Of a stretch of 7,642 nt of DNA, positions 1 through 6,929 are shown piece by piece (the first letter of the stretch is position 1; each line of letters begins with the position of its first letter). The stretch lies in contig CAZPQA010000130.1 in the NCBI GenBank assembly GCA_964588535.1, positions 1 to 7,642 on the forward strand, in the 5' to 3' direction. Source of the DNA: NaphS2 sp964588535 (GTDB taxonomy: Bacteria > Desulfobacterota > DSM-4660 > Desulfatiglandales > Desulfatiglandaceae). Below the pieces are notes generated by a model, which was not told the origin of the DNA, did no database searches, and saw only the letters and a list, made by a program, of their open reading frames with translations. Both the position numbers and the translations under genes were made by a program.

Positions 1-9
1 TCGGGGGTA

Positions 10-2487
10 ATGTTCGGGGTGATCCCAAAGACGAGCAATCCGCTTTTCCCGATATCGATCCGATTGCATCTGAGGTCTTGGGAACAAATTTCTACAGCAA
101 GACATTTACTATTGATCACAAATAAAAGACAACATATTCAAGTTACAATCCTTTTGATTGTAGGCACTTATTTGGCGGCCCACCTATGTTTCTGGCTCCT
201 CCCCAACCTCTTTGAGATGTGGAATGCAAAGGCGGTTGACCGCCTTTTTCTATTCAGATCATCCTCATCCCATTTCCAGCCCGAATACGACGGGACCATT
301 GTCCATGTGGATATTTCCGACACCAGCCTTAAAAAACTGAAGACTTTCTATCTTGACCGCTCTCACTACGCGCGGGTGATTCGAAACCTGGCCCAGATGA
401 ACGTATCAGCCCAAATGTACGACTTCATTTTTGCCGCACGTTCAGATCAGGCTGAAGACCGTGCATTGATAAACGCCACAAAAGAAGCCGGTAATGTATA
501 TTTTGGAATGGCATTTAATTTAGAAAAAAAGGGAGGTCAAAAAAGTCGGGAGCTTAAAAAGGATTCAAATGAGGCCGAGTACCTCGAGCTAACGGAGTGG
601 CATGTGGTCGTCGATGGGGATCCCAAGGATCTTTATCAAGGGATCAAACCTCTCATTACCTTTCCGGAACTGGCATCAGTATCTAAGGGGTTAGGCTATC
701 TCAACATCACGACTGATCCCGATGGGGTCAATCGCAGAATACCACTCTTGGTCAGGTTTAAGGGAGCATTTTATCCAAGCTTTGCCTTCAGGGGTATCTG
801 TAACTATCTCGGAGTCCCCCCGGACAAAATAGTGGTCAGGCCAGGGAAATCGATTACACTCAATAATGCCAAAAGACCCGGAGAATCATCGGCACAAGAA
901 ATCGTAATCCCGATCGATCAACATGGGAATATGCTGATTAACTTCATAGGCCCATGGCAGCGCATGAAACACTACAACTTTGCCGACCTCTTTTACGCAT
1001 CGGATGATCGTGATGAAATGGAGATGTGGCGAGACGAATTGAAGGGGAAGATCATCATGGTATCAGAGGTATTGACAGGATCATCAGACCTGGGCCCTGT
1101 ACCGACCGATGCCAATTTCCTTTCAAGTGGCCTGCATGCCAATATCATACACACCATCCTTCAGGAGTCGTTTTTAAGGGAACTTTCGGGCCAAGAAAAG
1201 TTTGCGATTAAAATGCTATTGCTGATCATACTGTTTTCACTTTCGCTCAGGTTTTCATCCCTCACCTTTTCTCTGGGGAGCATCGCGGTCGCGGTGTTTT
1301 ACATTGGCATTGCGGGTGCGGGCTTTCTTTACGGAAACCTCATTTTTCCTATCATACGTCCCTTATTCATCCTTGCCCTTGCTGTAGGCTCCATCGTTGT
1401 TTACCGCTATGTCAGGGCAGAAACGGACCGAAATTTTATTCGCAGAACTTTTGGCCGTTACCTGACAGATGAAGTGGTCGATGAACTGCTGGGTTCGCCT
1501 GACGGGTTGAAAATGAGCGGCGAAACGCGTGACGTCACCTTCCTGGTCTCTGATCTCAGGGGATTTACAGCATTGTCAGCCAGGATGGCACCCCATGAGG
1601 TTATCGATATCCTCAACCGTTACCTTAAACAGATGTTGGAAATCATTGCTCGCTATCGAGGGACAGTGGATGACCTGCAGGGGGACGGCATCCTCGTTTT
1701 TTTCGGGGCCCCCCTGCGTGCTGACGATGACCCTGAACGAGCTGTAGCATGCGCCATCGAAATGCAGAACGCCATGCGGGGAATCAACCGAGAGCAAAAA
1801 CGATTGAACCTCCCGGAACTTTCCATGGGTATCGGCATTAACACTGGAGAAGTGGTCGTTGGGAATATCGGCTCGGAAAAGCGGTCAAAACACACCGCCA
1901 TCGGCTCCGCCTTAAATACAGCTTATCGGATCGAAGCCTATAGCGTTGGTGGGCAAATCTTGATCAGCCCCAGCACGTATCAGAAGCTAGAATCTCAGGT
2001 TCACGTTCAGGACACCATGGACGTCCGGTTTAAGGGTATCGATCAACCGGTGACACTCTATGATGTCAAGGGTATAAAAGGAAAATACGAAGTTTCTTTG
2101 TATGAGATGGCGCCTGAGGAATTCAGGGGTCTTGATGCACCGCTGGCGATAACCTGTTTTGTCGTGGAGGGCAAAGCGGTATCGGAAAGAGCGGTACCAG
2201 GCCACATAACAGGGCTTTCCCCATCTGGAGCCGTGGCCTCACTCGACGAGGCAGTGGGGCTGTTTTCGAATCTCAAAATTCTTTTGGTTTCCACCGGGAC
2301 CTCATCACTCTCTGAGATCTATGCAAAAGTCACATCTATTGATCCGCCCACGACGACCCCTTCCCGTGTCACTGTCTCTTTAAAATTTACGTCTCTGCCA
2401 GAGGATACAAAACGATTTTTTGATAAAACATTTAACGGGAAAAACGTCCGCAGCCCAAAATCAACAGGGGAAGAATCAAAACCCTGA
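10..2487 (+). CDS. CHASE2-domain class III adenylate/guanylate cyclase with PilZ-like C-terminus
   Basis: This is a membrane sensor that probably makes a cyclic nucleotide in response to a periplasmic cue. In order it shows a membrane helix (about residues 43-65), a CHASE2-type extracytoplasmic domain (about 70-395), three membrane helices (about 398-414, 418-440, 444-466), the linker FGRYLTDEVVDELL (481-494), and a cyclase domain (about 505-690). The metal-binding aspartates are D515 (in FLVSDLRGFT) and D559 (in DLQGDG), and the transition-state pair N636/R640 is present, so the enzyme should be active. The purine-contacting positions are D555, where adenylate cyclases have Lys and guanylate cyclases Glu, and S633, where Asp or Thr is usual, so substrate is uncertain. 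Residues about 708-806 resemble a degenerate PilZ domain. A lysine-rich stretch (172-184) interrupts the sensor. The frame is open to base 1, so the true start could lie upstream. The 40 residues before the first helix look poorly conserved, so a later start is also possible. Confidence 0.93.
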   Translation: MFGVIPKTSNPLFPISIRLHLRSWEQISTARHLLLITNKRQHIQVTILLIVGTYLAAHLCFWLLPNLFEMWNAKAVDRLFLFRSSSSHFQPEYDGTIVHVDISDTSLKKLKTFYLDRSHYARVIRNLAQMNVSAQMYDFIFAARSDQAEDRALINATKEAGNVYFGMAFNLEKKGGQKSRELKKDSNEAEYLELTEWHVVVDGDPKDLYQGIKPLITFPELASVSKGLGYLNITTDPDGVNRRIPLLVRFKGAFYPSFAFRGICNYLGVPPDKIVVRPGKSITLNNAKRPGESSAQEIVIPIDQHGNMLINFIGPWQRMKHYNFADLFYASDDRDEMEMWRDELKGKIIMVSEVLTGSSDLGPVPTDANFLSSGLHANIIHTILQESFLRELSGQEKFAIKMLLLIILFSLSLRFSSLTFSLGSIAVAVFYIGIAGAGFLYGNLIFPIIRPLFILALAVGSIVVYRYVRAETDRNFIRRTFGRYLTDEVVDELLGSPDGLKMSGETRDVTFLVSDLRGFTALSARMAPHEVIDILNRYLKQMLEIIARYRGTVDDLQGDGILVFFGAPLRADDDPERAVACAIEMQNAMRGINREQKRLNLPELSMGIGINTGEVVVGNIGSEKRSKHTAIGSALNTAYRIEAYSVGGQILISPSTYQKLESQVHVQDTMDVRFKGIDQPVTLYDVKGIKGKYEVSLYEMAPEEFRGLDAPLAITCFVVEGKAVSERAVPGHITGLSPSGAVASLDEAVGLFSNLKILLVSTGTSSLSEIYAKVTSIDPPTTTPSRVTVSLKFTSLPEDTKRFFDKTFNGKNVRSPKSTGEESKP
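2134..2427 (+). other. PilZ-like C-terminal domain of the cyclase
   Basis: Residues 709-806 of the cyclase lie beyond the catalytic domain and form a beta-rich segment. It contains GHITGLSPSGAV (731-742), which resembles the D/N-x-S-x-x-G-A turn of PilZ domains, then a strand 'LKILLVS', then 'YAKVTSID', and ends 'RVTVSLKFTSLPEDTKRFF', like the closing strands and helix of PilZ. The usual RxxxR arginines are not convincing, and the Asp or Asn of the DxSxxG motif is Gly736. Binding of cyclic di-GMP is therefore doubtful, and the domain may be a non-canonical PilZ used for another ligand or for protein contacts. The assignment is by pattern recognition only. Confidence 0.45.
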
Positions 2488-2499
2488 GGAAAAAAATAA

Positions 2500-2510
2500 G
2501 GCGATCCGCC
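2500..2510 (-). terminator. Weak hairpin plus T-run at the end of the minus-strand gene run
   Basis: Read on the minus strand, GGCG-GAT-CGCC forms a 4-bp GC stem with a three-base loop and is followed directly by TTATTTTTTTCC. It sits in the 34-base gap between the converging cyclase and radical SAM genes, just past the radical SAM stop codon. The stem is very short for an intrinsic terminator, so this is a tentative call. The orientation of the T-run suits the radical SAM transcript, not the cyclase transcript. Confidence 0.3.
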
Positions 2511-2521
2511 AGGGATTGGGA

Positions 2522-3952
2522 TTAGTGTTTTTCCGGTTCAAAATTCCGCTTGGCACTCAGGAAACTGGGCAAATGCCGTAGAAAATAGTATAGGCTTAGA
2601 CGGTGTTCCCACAGGCGGCTCCGAAACCGCCTTCGCCATGCCGGGTCCGAATAAAATCGCTTCACATGCTGGTTATAAAGCTGTTCAAGAACCTCCCTGG
2701 AATCGATACTCTCAGGCACAAAAACAAAGTTCAAGCAGTTCATCTTTCGCCAGTCCTCATCCAGTGTGCCCTCATCCCGAATGGAATTCCACAGGGGAGC
2801 GCCGTGGAAAGGCGTAAATTTACTCATATTCATATCGTCAAGCCCCAGGGAGAGGATAAATTCAGTGGTTTTCAGAATCGATTCCCGGGTTTCGCCGGGG
2901 AGACCCATCATAAACAATCCCTTGGCCCTGAGCCCCTTGGCCTGAATGCGCCGCACCGTATCACGAACCGCTTCAAGGTGCACCCCCGGCTTGTGCACGG
3001 CCATCTGGTGCTCATCCCCGGTCTCGATTCCAAGGGAAAGCTGAAGAAAACCGGCCGCCTTCAACATCTCCAACAGTTCGTCATCGCAATGGCCCACGCG
3101 CACGGCACAATTAAACTGCATGTGCAGGGGCTTTGAAACCAGAAGGCTGCAGAACTCGGTGATACGCTTTCTGTTGGCCGTAAACAGGTCATCGTAGATA
3201 TTGATATGACGAACGCCGAAACGTTTTCTCAACCAGGCCACGTGGGCATAGATGTAGGCTGCCGAATTGGTGCGGTATCCGCGGCTGAAAACGGAACGGT
3301 CGCAGAATGAGCATTGATAGGGACATCCCCGGCTGGTGACCATGGTGGCCCCGGGGGTATGAATGTAACTGAAAAGGGGCAGGTTGTACCCTTTCGGGAA
3401 TCCTTGGAGCTTTTCATAGGCCGGGAAGGGGAGATCGTCCAGATCTTGAATCTGCGGCCGTGGCGGATTGAGCACCGCCTGATCGCCATCTCTCCAGGCC
3501 AGTCCGTTCACATGGGCCGGTGCTTTTCCGGAGGCCAGCTCAGCCAGGGTCGTTTCGCCTTCCCCCAGACAAAGATAATCAATGGCCTCATAACCGTTCA
3601 GAAGTGTTGAGCCCAAAGCGGATATGTGCACACCGCCGAAAACCGTTTTGATGTGAGGGCGACGGGCTTTGATCCGAACCGCCAGATCATAACCGTCTAG
3701 AAACCCGGAAGTTGTGGCTGAAAAACCCACCATATGCGGATCTTTTTGAAGGATGCTTTGAACATGGGCGGCATTGCTTTTTGCAGCTCCGGGGCCCAGG
3801 CAATCCAGAACAAAGACCTCATGGCCTTCCCGTTCCAGATATGCCGCCATGGAAATCAATCCCAAAGGGGCCATGCGGTTGGCGACGGCCGAGATATCTT
3901 TTTTTCCGGGGACCCAGTTGGATCCCGTTGGATGAACCAGTACGATTCGCAT
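2522..3952 (-). CDS. Cobalamin-binding domain / radical SAM protein
   Basis: The protein belongs to the B12-binding radical SAM superfamily, which cleaves S-adenosylmethionine with a [4Fe-4S] cluster. Members include methyltransferases and the BchE-type and hopanoid-modifying enzymes. Residues about 1-140 form a Rossmann-like cobalamin-binding fold: a first strand MRIVLVHP, then APLGLISMAAYLEREGHEV (28-46), and GGVH (106-109). The classical DxHxxG cobalamin ligand motif is absent, as is usual in this superfamily. The cluster motif CPYQCSFC (C210, C214, C217) opens the radical SAM barrel, followed by LGIETG (307-312) and MMGLPGET (348-355). The C-terminus (about 435-470) is very basic and aromatic and could sit on a membrane. 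The length of 476 aa is normal. It is the last gene of a four-gene run, 35 bases after the VanZ gene. No strong ribosome site precedes the ATG; a GGG lies about 8 bases upstream. The substrate cannot be named; the neighbours suggest a lipid or glycolipid. Confidence 0.93.
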   Translation of the reverse strand: MRIVLVHPTGSNWVPGKKDISAVANRMAPLGLISMAAYLEREGHEVFVLDCLGPGAAKSNAAHVQSILQKDPHMVGFSATTSGFLDGYDLAVRIKARRPHIKTVFGGVHISALGSTLLNGYEAIDYLCLGEGETTLAELASGKAPAHVNGLAWRDGDQAVLNPPRPQIQDLDDLPFPAYEKLQGFPKGYNLPLFSYIHTPGATMVTSRGCPYQCSFCDRSVFSRGYRTNSAAYIYAHVAWLRKRFGVRHINIYDDLFTANRKRITEFCSLLVSKPLHMQFNCAVRVGHCDDELLEMLKAAGFLQLSLGIETGDEHQMAVHKPGVHLEAVRDTVRRIQAKGLRAKGLFMMGLPGETRESILKTTEFILSLGLDDMNMSKFTPFHGAPLWNSIRDEGTLDEDWRKMNCLNFVFVPESIDSREVLEQLYNQHVKRFYSDPAWRRRFRSRLWEHRLSLYYFLRHLPSFLSAKRNFEPEKH

Positions 3953-3966
3953 GAGAAACCCATAGA

Positions 3967-3988
3967 AACGTTAAAAGAATGTAACGTT
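3967..3988. other. Small inverted repeat before the radical SAM gene
   Basis: The sequence AACGTTA (3967-3973) is repeated inverted as TAACGTT (3982-3988) around an 8-base AT-rich loop. It gives a perfect 7-bp stem ending 15 bases before the radical SAM start codon on the minus strand. It overlaps the stop codon of the VanZ gene by one base. No T-run follows, so it is not a typical terminator. It could be an intercistronic RNA stem affecting mRNA stability or translation, or a protein-binding palindrome, since each half contains the self-complementary AACGTT. Confidence 0.4.
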
Positions 3989-4932
3989 CACCTGTAGGGG
4001 CAGGTCTTGTGCCTGCCCTTACGTAGAACCCGTGGATCAAACGAGGCAAACAGAAACCCCAAGGCAAACAGCAAAATCAGCCCTGCTGCCGGTGAGAGTA
4101 CATAGTAGGCGCTTCCATCCCCAAGGTGATTCCAGGCGCCTGTTATTCCTGGCTTTCGCTCAAGATAAAGGGTCGTTCTGCCGTTTACCGCAAAAATTCC
4201 CCCGGGCGGTATCTTTTCAGGCGGCGTTATTTTCAGGCGATCCGTTAAAATGAGAAGTGAGACGATTGCAAGAATTATGATGATTGTTTTGAAAGCCCTG
4301 GTTTTGTAAATGGGCAAAAGGGGTTTGATCGTTGCCTCCTGCTCTTTAAAACCGTAAACCAGAAGAAGCCCGGCAGCAAGACCCAGCTCGTTCAACAAAA
4401 AATCGTTAAAATCAAGATAGTTCCCATAGGACGGACAGACAAAAAAGTACTGCATCAACTCATCCGCGACCCCCAACGCCGTGCCCCAGAAGATGAGGCA
4501 CCCAATGGGCCATTTTTCCCGGTGGGGGTCCCGCCAGGCTACCAGCAACACCGCTAAAAGCGCATATTGGGGATAGTGTGCATATTCGTTGGGTGAAAAA
4601 ACCAGCAAACGGTTGGCCCCATAAAGAGCCGCTCCCCACATGATCCAATAGGCAATGGTCCGCAGACGGGCTTTTCCTTTGACGGCCATCAGCAGGACAT
4701 ACAAAGCGCCCAGAATCAGCAAGACCCACGCGAAATGGTTGCTGTAATTGGCAGGGGTGCCCAGATCTATTTCGATGGGCCCCAGGGACATGGAAACAGG
4801 GGATACGATGATTTTGGATATTTCAAGATGAAGCAGACTGGCCCCGAGCCAGTACAAGAGCGTGGTTACAGGCCAGAACAATCGAAAAACGCCATTTTTC
4901 GAAAAACGCTTGACATGAATACTGTCATTCAT
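3988..4932 (-). CDS. VanZ-family integral membrane protein with C-terminal extension
   Basis: VanZ-like proteins are small multi-pass membrane proteins named after the teicoplanin-resistance protein VanZ; their biochemical role is unsettled. Numbering from the ATG at 4932 (314 aa), the family signature is visible: acidic-helix residues D157, E158 and Q161, followed by D174, N176, D177, N181 and G184 in DFNDFLLNELG. Hydrophobic segments lie near residues 15-35, 66-85, 92-110, 120-135, 143-162 and 177-195. A C-terminal extension follows: a helix near 214-230, a hydrophilic loop of about 50 residues, and a last helix near 280-298. The final residues RHKTCPYR are encoded by a dispersed palindrome, so the native C-terminus was probably altered. 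I prefer the ATG at 4932, which overlaps the upstream gene by 8 bases and has AAGGGA and GGGA upstream. A GTG at 4962 would add ten residues but lacks a visible ribosome site. It is the third gene of the run. Confidence 0.85.
   Translation of the reverse strand: MNDSIHVKRFSKNGVFRLFWPVTTLLYWLGASLLHLEISKIIVSPVSMSLGPIEIDLGTPANYSNHFAWVLLILGALYVLLMAVKGKARLRTIAYWIMWGAALYGANRLLVFSPNEYAHYPQYALLAVLLVAWRDPHREKWPIGCLIFWGTALGVADELMQYFFVCPSYGNYLDFNDFLLNELGLAAGLLLVYGFKEQEATIKPLLPIYKTRAFKTIIIILAIVSLLILTDRLKITPPEKIPPGGIFAVNGRTTLYLERKPGITGAWNHLGDGSAYYVLSPAAGLILLFALGFLFASFDPRVLRKGRHKTCPYR
3994..4022. repeat. Dispersed REP-like palindrome overlapping the VanZ gene end
   Basis: GTAGGGGCAGG (3994-4004) pairs with CCTGCCCTTAC (4012-4022) across a 7-base loop, giving an 11-bp stem with a single G-T wobble. 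The form 'GGGCAGGCACAAGACCTGCCCCTAC' on the minus strand matches a short palindrome that I recall as scattered in high copy through many desulfobacterial genomes. In shadow frames it typically encodes peptides such as AGTRPAPT, and one shadow frame here indeed reads that. Only this single copy lies in the window, so its dispersed nature comes from memory. It encodes GRHKTCPYR at the end of the VanZ protein, and the TGA stop follows immediately after it. Confidence 0.7.
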
Positions 4933-6928
4933 CCAGAAAAATTCCCATATTCCCTTTAACACAAAATGTATCGTTTTTTCTGCTTTTCACGGCGAAAAAA
5001 TCCCTGCCACCGCCCACGTCCAGGAATATCCCCATGTTGCCGGCATCCCTGCCGCCCCCGTAGGAAAGACCGCCGCTGAACCCCAGTGATCTTGCCGGAC
5101 TTTCATACCGATCGCTGCCTGCTCCATCAAAGAACAGTCCCATGCCGTTCTGAGCCCCGGCTCCCAGGGAAAGGTCACCTGCTTTGTAGCAATCATTACC
5201 CGTATAATCCACTAAACAGGCCACGGAAAGGTCCCAGGCCGCGCCCTGATTCGCTGCGATTTTCCCCGAATAAACATCGTTGCCGCTAAAATCCAGAAGT
5301 GCCCCGGCAGCTTGATGGGCCGCAGCACCTTGGCAATACCGGCTGCCCCTGTAGACATCATCTCCGGCATTATCCCTGAGCACACCCAGGCCCAGGAAAT
5401 AACCGGTCCCCTGGGAAAAATTACCGGCTTCGTAGATATCATCCCCACCGGAATCAAGGAGAATGCCGATACCGCCAGCAGCATGTTTTCTAAAACCCCA
5501 TCCCACCCCCTGTGAAAAGGCCTCATATATGCCTTTTGTGCCATAGCTTGAGCCATGTTTCCAGCCGGCGCGGTAATGGTCCTTCCCCATTAAGTCATGA
5601 AGCTGCCCTAAACCCATAGGCCCGCCAAAACCTTGAACGAATTTGGCGCCTTGATACAGATCGTCTCCTTTACCATCAAACAGACACGCTGCACCGAAAA
5701 ACGCACAACCCTGCCCACCCTCCGCGCACACGTAGGTATCATTCCCCGCCATATCCATCAAACAGCTCATACCGAAAAAAGAAGCGCCCAATGAAAGCTG
5801 GCCACCGGCATAAAAATCATTCCCCGCCATATCCAGGATTAACCCCAGGCCAAAAAATCCTGAGGCCACGGCTGCAAATCCGGAGTTTATATAGCGATCG
5901 TCCCCCTCAAAGTCAATCACCACCGCGGTGGGGTGGCGAATCCCTGAAACCGCTTTTTTATGGATTTCATAAACGGGTGCGCCTGCATTGTTGGTATATA
6001 GATCATCTCCCCCCAGATCGATAATCAGGGAAGCATCCATACCATAAACATTCGGTCCCTTATCACCGATCAACATCAGGCCTGCCGGTGTTTGGCGAAT
6101 GGCTAGAAATCGTCCTTTCAATCCTGGATATTTTTTGTGGTCCAAGGGTATAGCCGGCGCGTCCAATCCCACCAGCCGAAGCATGGTCAGAAAATCATCG
6201 GCAAAAAAGGTTGAAAGCACCAAAAGCCCGCGCAACAAATGTGCCATGTGGACCTTTTCTGCCGAAGTAATGATGAGGGACGTATCTTTGTCTGAGAGGT
6301 TGTCACTGTTTAAGAAATCATCCATTGCCTGGGGAAACAATTTCAGTAAACGGGCCTTTTCTTCAGGTGTGATATCCGAAAATGCTTTTTTCACCCAAAG
6401 ACCGGCTGAAGCCATTTCAGTTGCCATTCGATCCATGAGAGGGTCACTAGAAAAGGGGCCTTCAATTTCAACCGGCGGTGATGCCATCAGGCCTTTTTTG
6501 TCAAGTCTCAGGGAAAAGGTCTTTGCTGTTTTTGAAATGAATTCCCCCAAGGCCCTTTCGGGTGTGACATCCACTGTTTTGGAACCGGGAGTCAAACCGC
6601 CCGTTTGATCCGTCAACCTCCGCGCCAGCGCCGGTAGTGAAAGGGGGTTTGAAAGGGCATGTGAAACTGCAGGCAAGACAAAGGGAACGGTCCTTTCGTT
6701 GCCATGGTTTGTGAGGACTGCTTTGAGACGGTGATAAGCGAGCGTTACCGGCGAAATACGTTCCAGTGTGGTATGAACGTCATGGTCGAACGGTTGAATG
6801 CCGTCAGGATCTGCGGCGTTGGCATCAAACGAAGCCAGTGGGAAAAACGGTGACCCTACGCCGAGAAAAAAAGCCAGGAGAAAGAGGCAAACCATCTGCT
6901 GAAAGATTTTTATGGGGGCGGTATTCAT
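4925..6928 (-). CDS. Secreted protein with eleven D-x-x-G-x-D-x-Y tandem repeats, unknown function
   Basis: I do not recognise a named family for this 667-aa protein. It starts with a signal peptide: a hydrophobic core at about 12-32 and a likely cleavage in DANA-AD near residues 38-39, so it acts outside the cytoplasm. Residues about 45-265 look mainly alpha-helical. From residue 304 on it is built of repeats with core D-x-x-G-[DNKS]-D-x-Y, at D304, D339, D366, D392, D418, D445, D492, D519, D546, D574 and D601, with a degenerate twelfth at D637. The usual spacing is 26-28 residues, and between cores lies a Gly-rich stretch of the kind xxGxxxQGxxxxGxGxLxD. This pattern suggests a beta-solenoid or propeller-like stack with acidic, possibly calcium-binding turns. 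It is neither RTX nor a good MORN match. The ATG lies one base after the glycosyltransferase stop, so translational coupling is likely. It is the second gene of the run; an envelope or surface role is inferred. Confidence 0.88.
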   Translation of the reverse strand: MNTAPIKIFQQMVCLFLLAFFLGVGSPFFPLASFDANAADPDGIQPFDHDVHTTLERISPVTLAYHRLKAVLTNHGNERTVPFVLPAVSHALSNPLSLPALARRLTDQTGGLTPGSKTVDVTPERALGEFISKTAKTFSLRLDKKGLMASPPVEIEGPFSSDPLMDRMATEMASAGLWVKKAFSDITPEEKARLLKLFPQAMDDFLNSDNLSDKDTSLIITSAEKVHMAHLLRGLLVLSTFFADDFLTMLRLVGLDAPAIPLDHKKYPGLKGRFLAIRQTPAGLMLIGDKGPNVYGMDASLIIDLGGDDLYTNNAGAPVYEIHKKAVSGIRHPTAVVIDFEGDDRYINSGFAAVASGFFGLGLILDMAGNDFYAGGQLSLGASFFGMSCLMDMAGNDTYVCAEGGQGCAFFGAACLFDGKGDDLYQGAKFVQGFGGPMGLGQLHDLMGKDHYRAGWKHGSSYGTKGIYEAFSQGVGWGFRKHAAGGIGILLDSGGDDIYEAGNFSQGTGYFLGLGVLRDNAGDDVYRGSRYCQGAAAHQAAGALLDFSGNDVYSGKIAANQGAAWDLSVACLVDYTGNDCYKAGDLSLGAGAQNGMGLFFDGAGSDRYESPARSLGFSGGLSYGGGRDAGNMGIFLDVGGGRDFFAVKSRKNDTFCVKGNMGIFLDE
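4994..6019 (-). repeat. Array of 11-12 acidic/glycine repeats in the secreted protein
   Basis: This is the coding region for residues 304-645. Successive D-x-x-G-x-D-x-Y cores are separated by 35, 27, 26, 26, 27, 47, 27, 27, 28, 27 and 36 residues. Examples are DMAGNDFY (366-373), DMAGNDTY (392-399), DNAGDDVY (519-526) and DYTGNDCY (574-581). The first Asp, the Gly, the second Asp and the Tyr are fixed in all eleven good copies. The codons differ between copies, so the array is old and held by selection on the protein, not a recent DNA duplication. Confidence 0.85.
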
Positions 6929-6929
6929 G

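Noticed and set aside
523..562. A-rich runs in the cyclase as a programmed frameshift site
   Set aside because: The frame reads through without interruption into intact CHASE2 and cyclase domains, so no shift is needed. The stretch only encodes a lysine-rich loop.
2603..3136. 177-codon open frame on the plus strand
   Set aside because: It lies wholly inside the radical SAM gene on the opposite strand, has no recognisable domain, and covers the region encoding the conserved LGIETG and MMGLPGET motifs.
3994..4022. Palindrome as an intrinsic terminator
   Set aside because: No T-run follows on either strand, and it lies inside the VanZ coding sequence; a dispersed repeat explains it better.
4933..4962. 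GTG start at 4962 for the VanZ gene
   Set aside because: It would overlap the upstream gene by 38 bases and has no ribosome site in front. The ATG at 4932 fits a short coupled overlap better, though the longer form is not excluded.
4994..6019. RTX (hemolysin-type) calcium-binding repeats
   Set aside because: RTX repeats are nonapeptides GGxGxDxLx. Here the period is 26-28 residues with a different core ending in Tyr.
4994..6019. MORN repeats
   Set aside because: The Tyr and Gly spacing is loosely similar, but MORN repeats are about 23 residues with a YxGxxxxGxxxGxG pattern and lack the invariant D-x-x-G-x-D.
6099..6608. 169-codon open frame on the plus strand
   Set aside because: It is antisense to the helical part of the secreted repeat protein and shows no protein-like motif.
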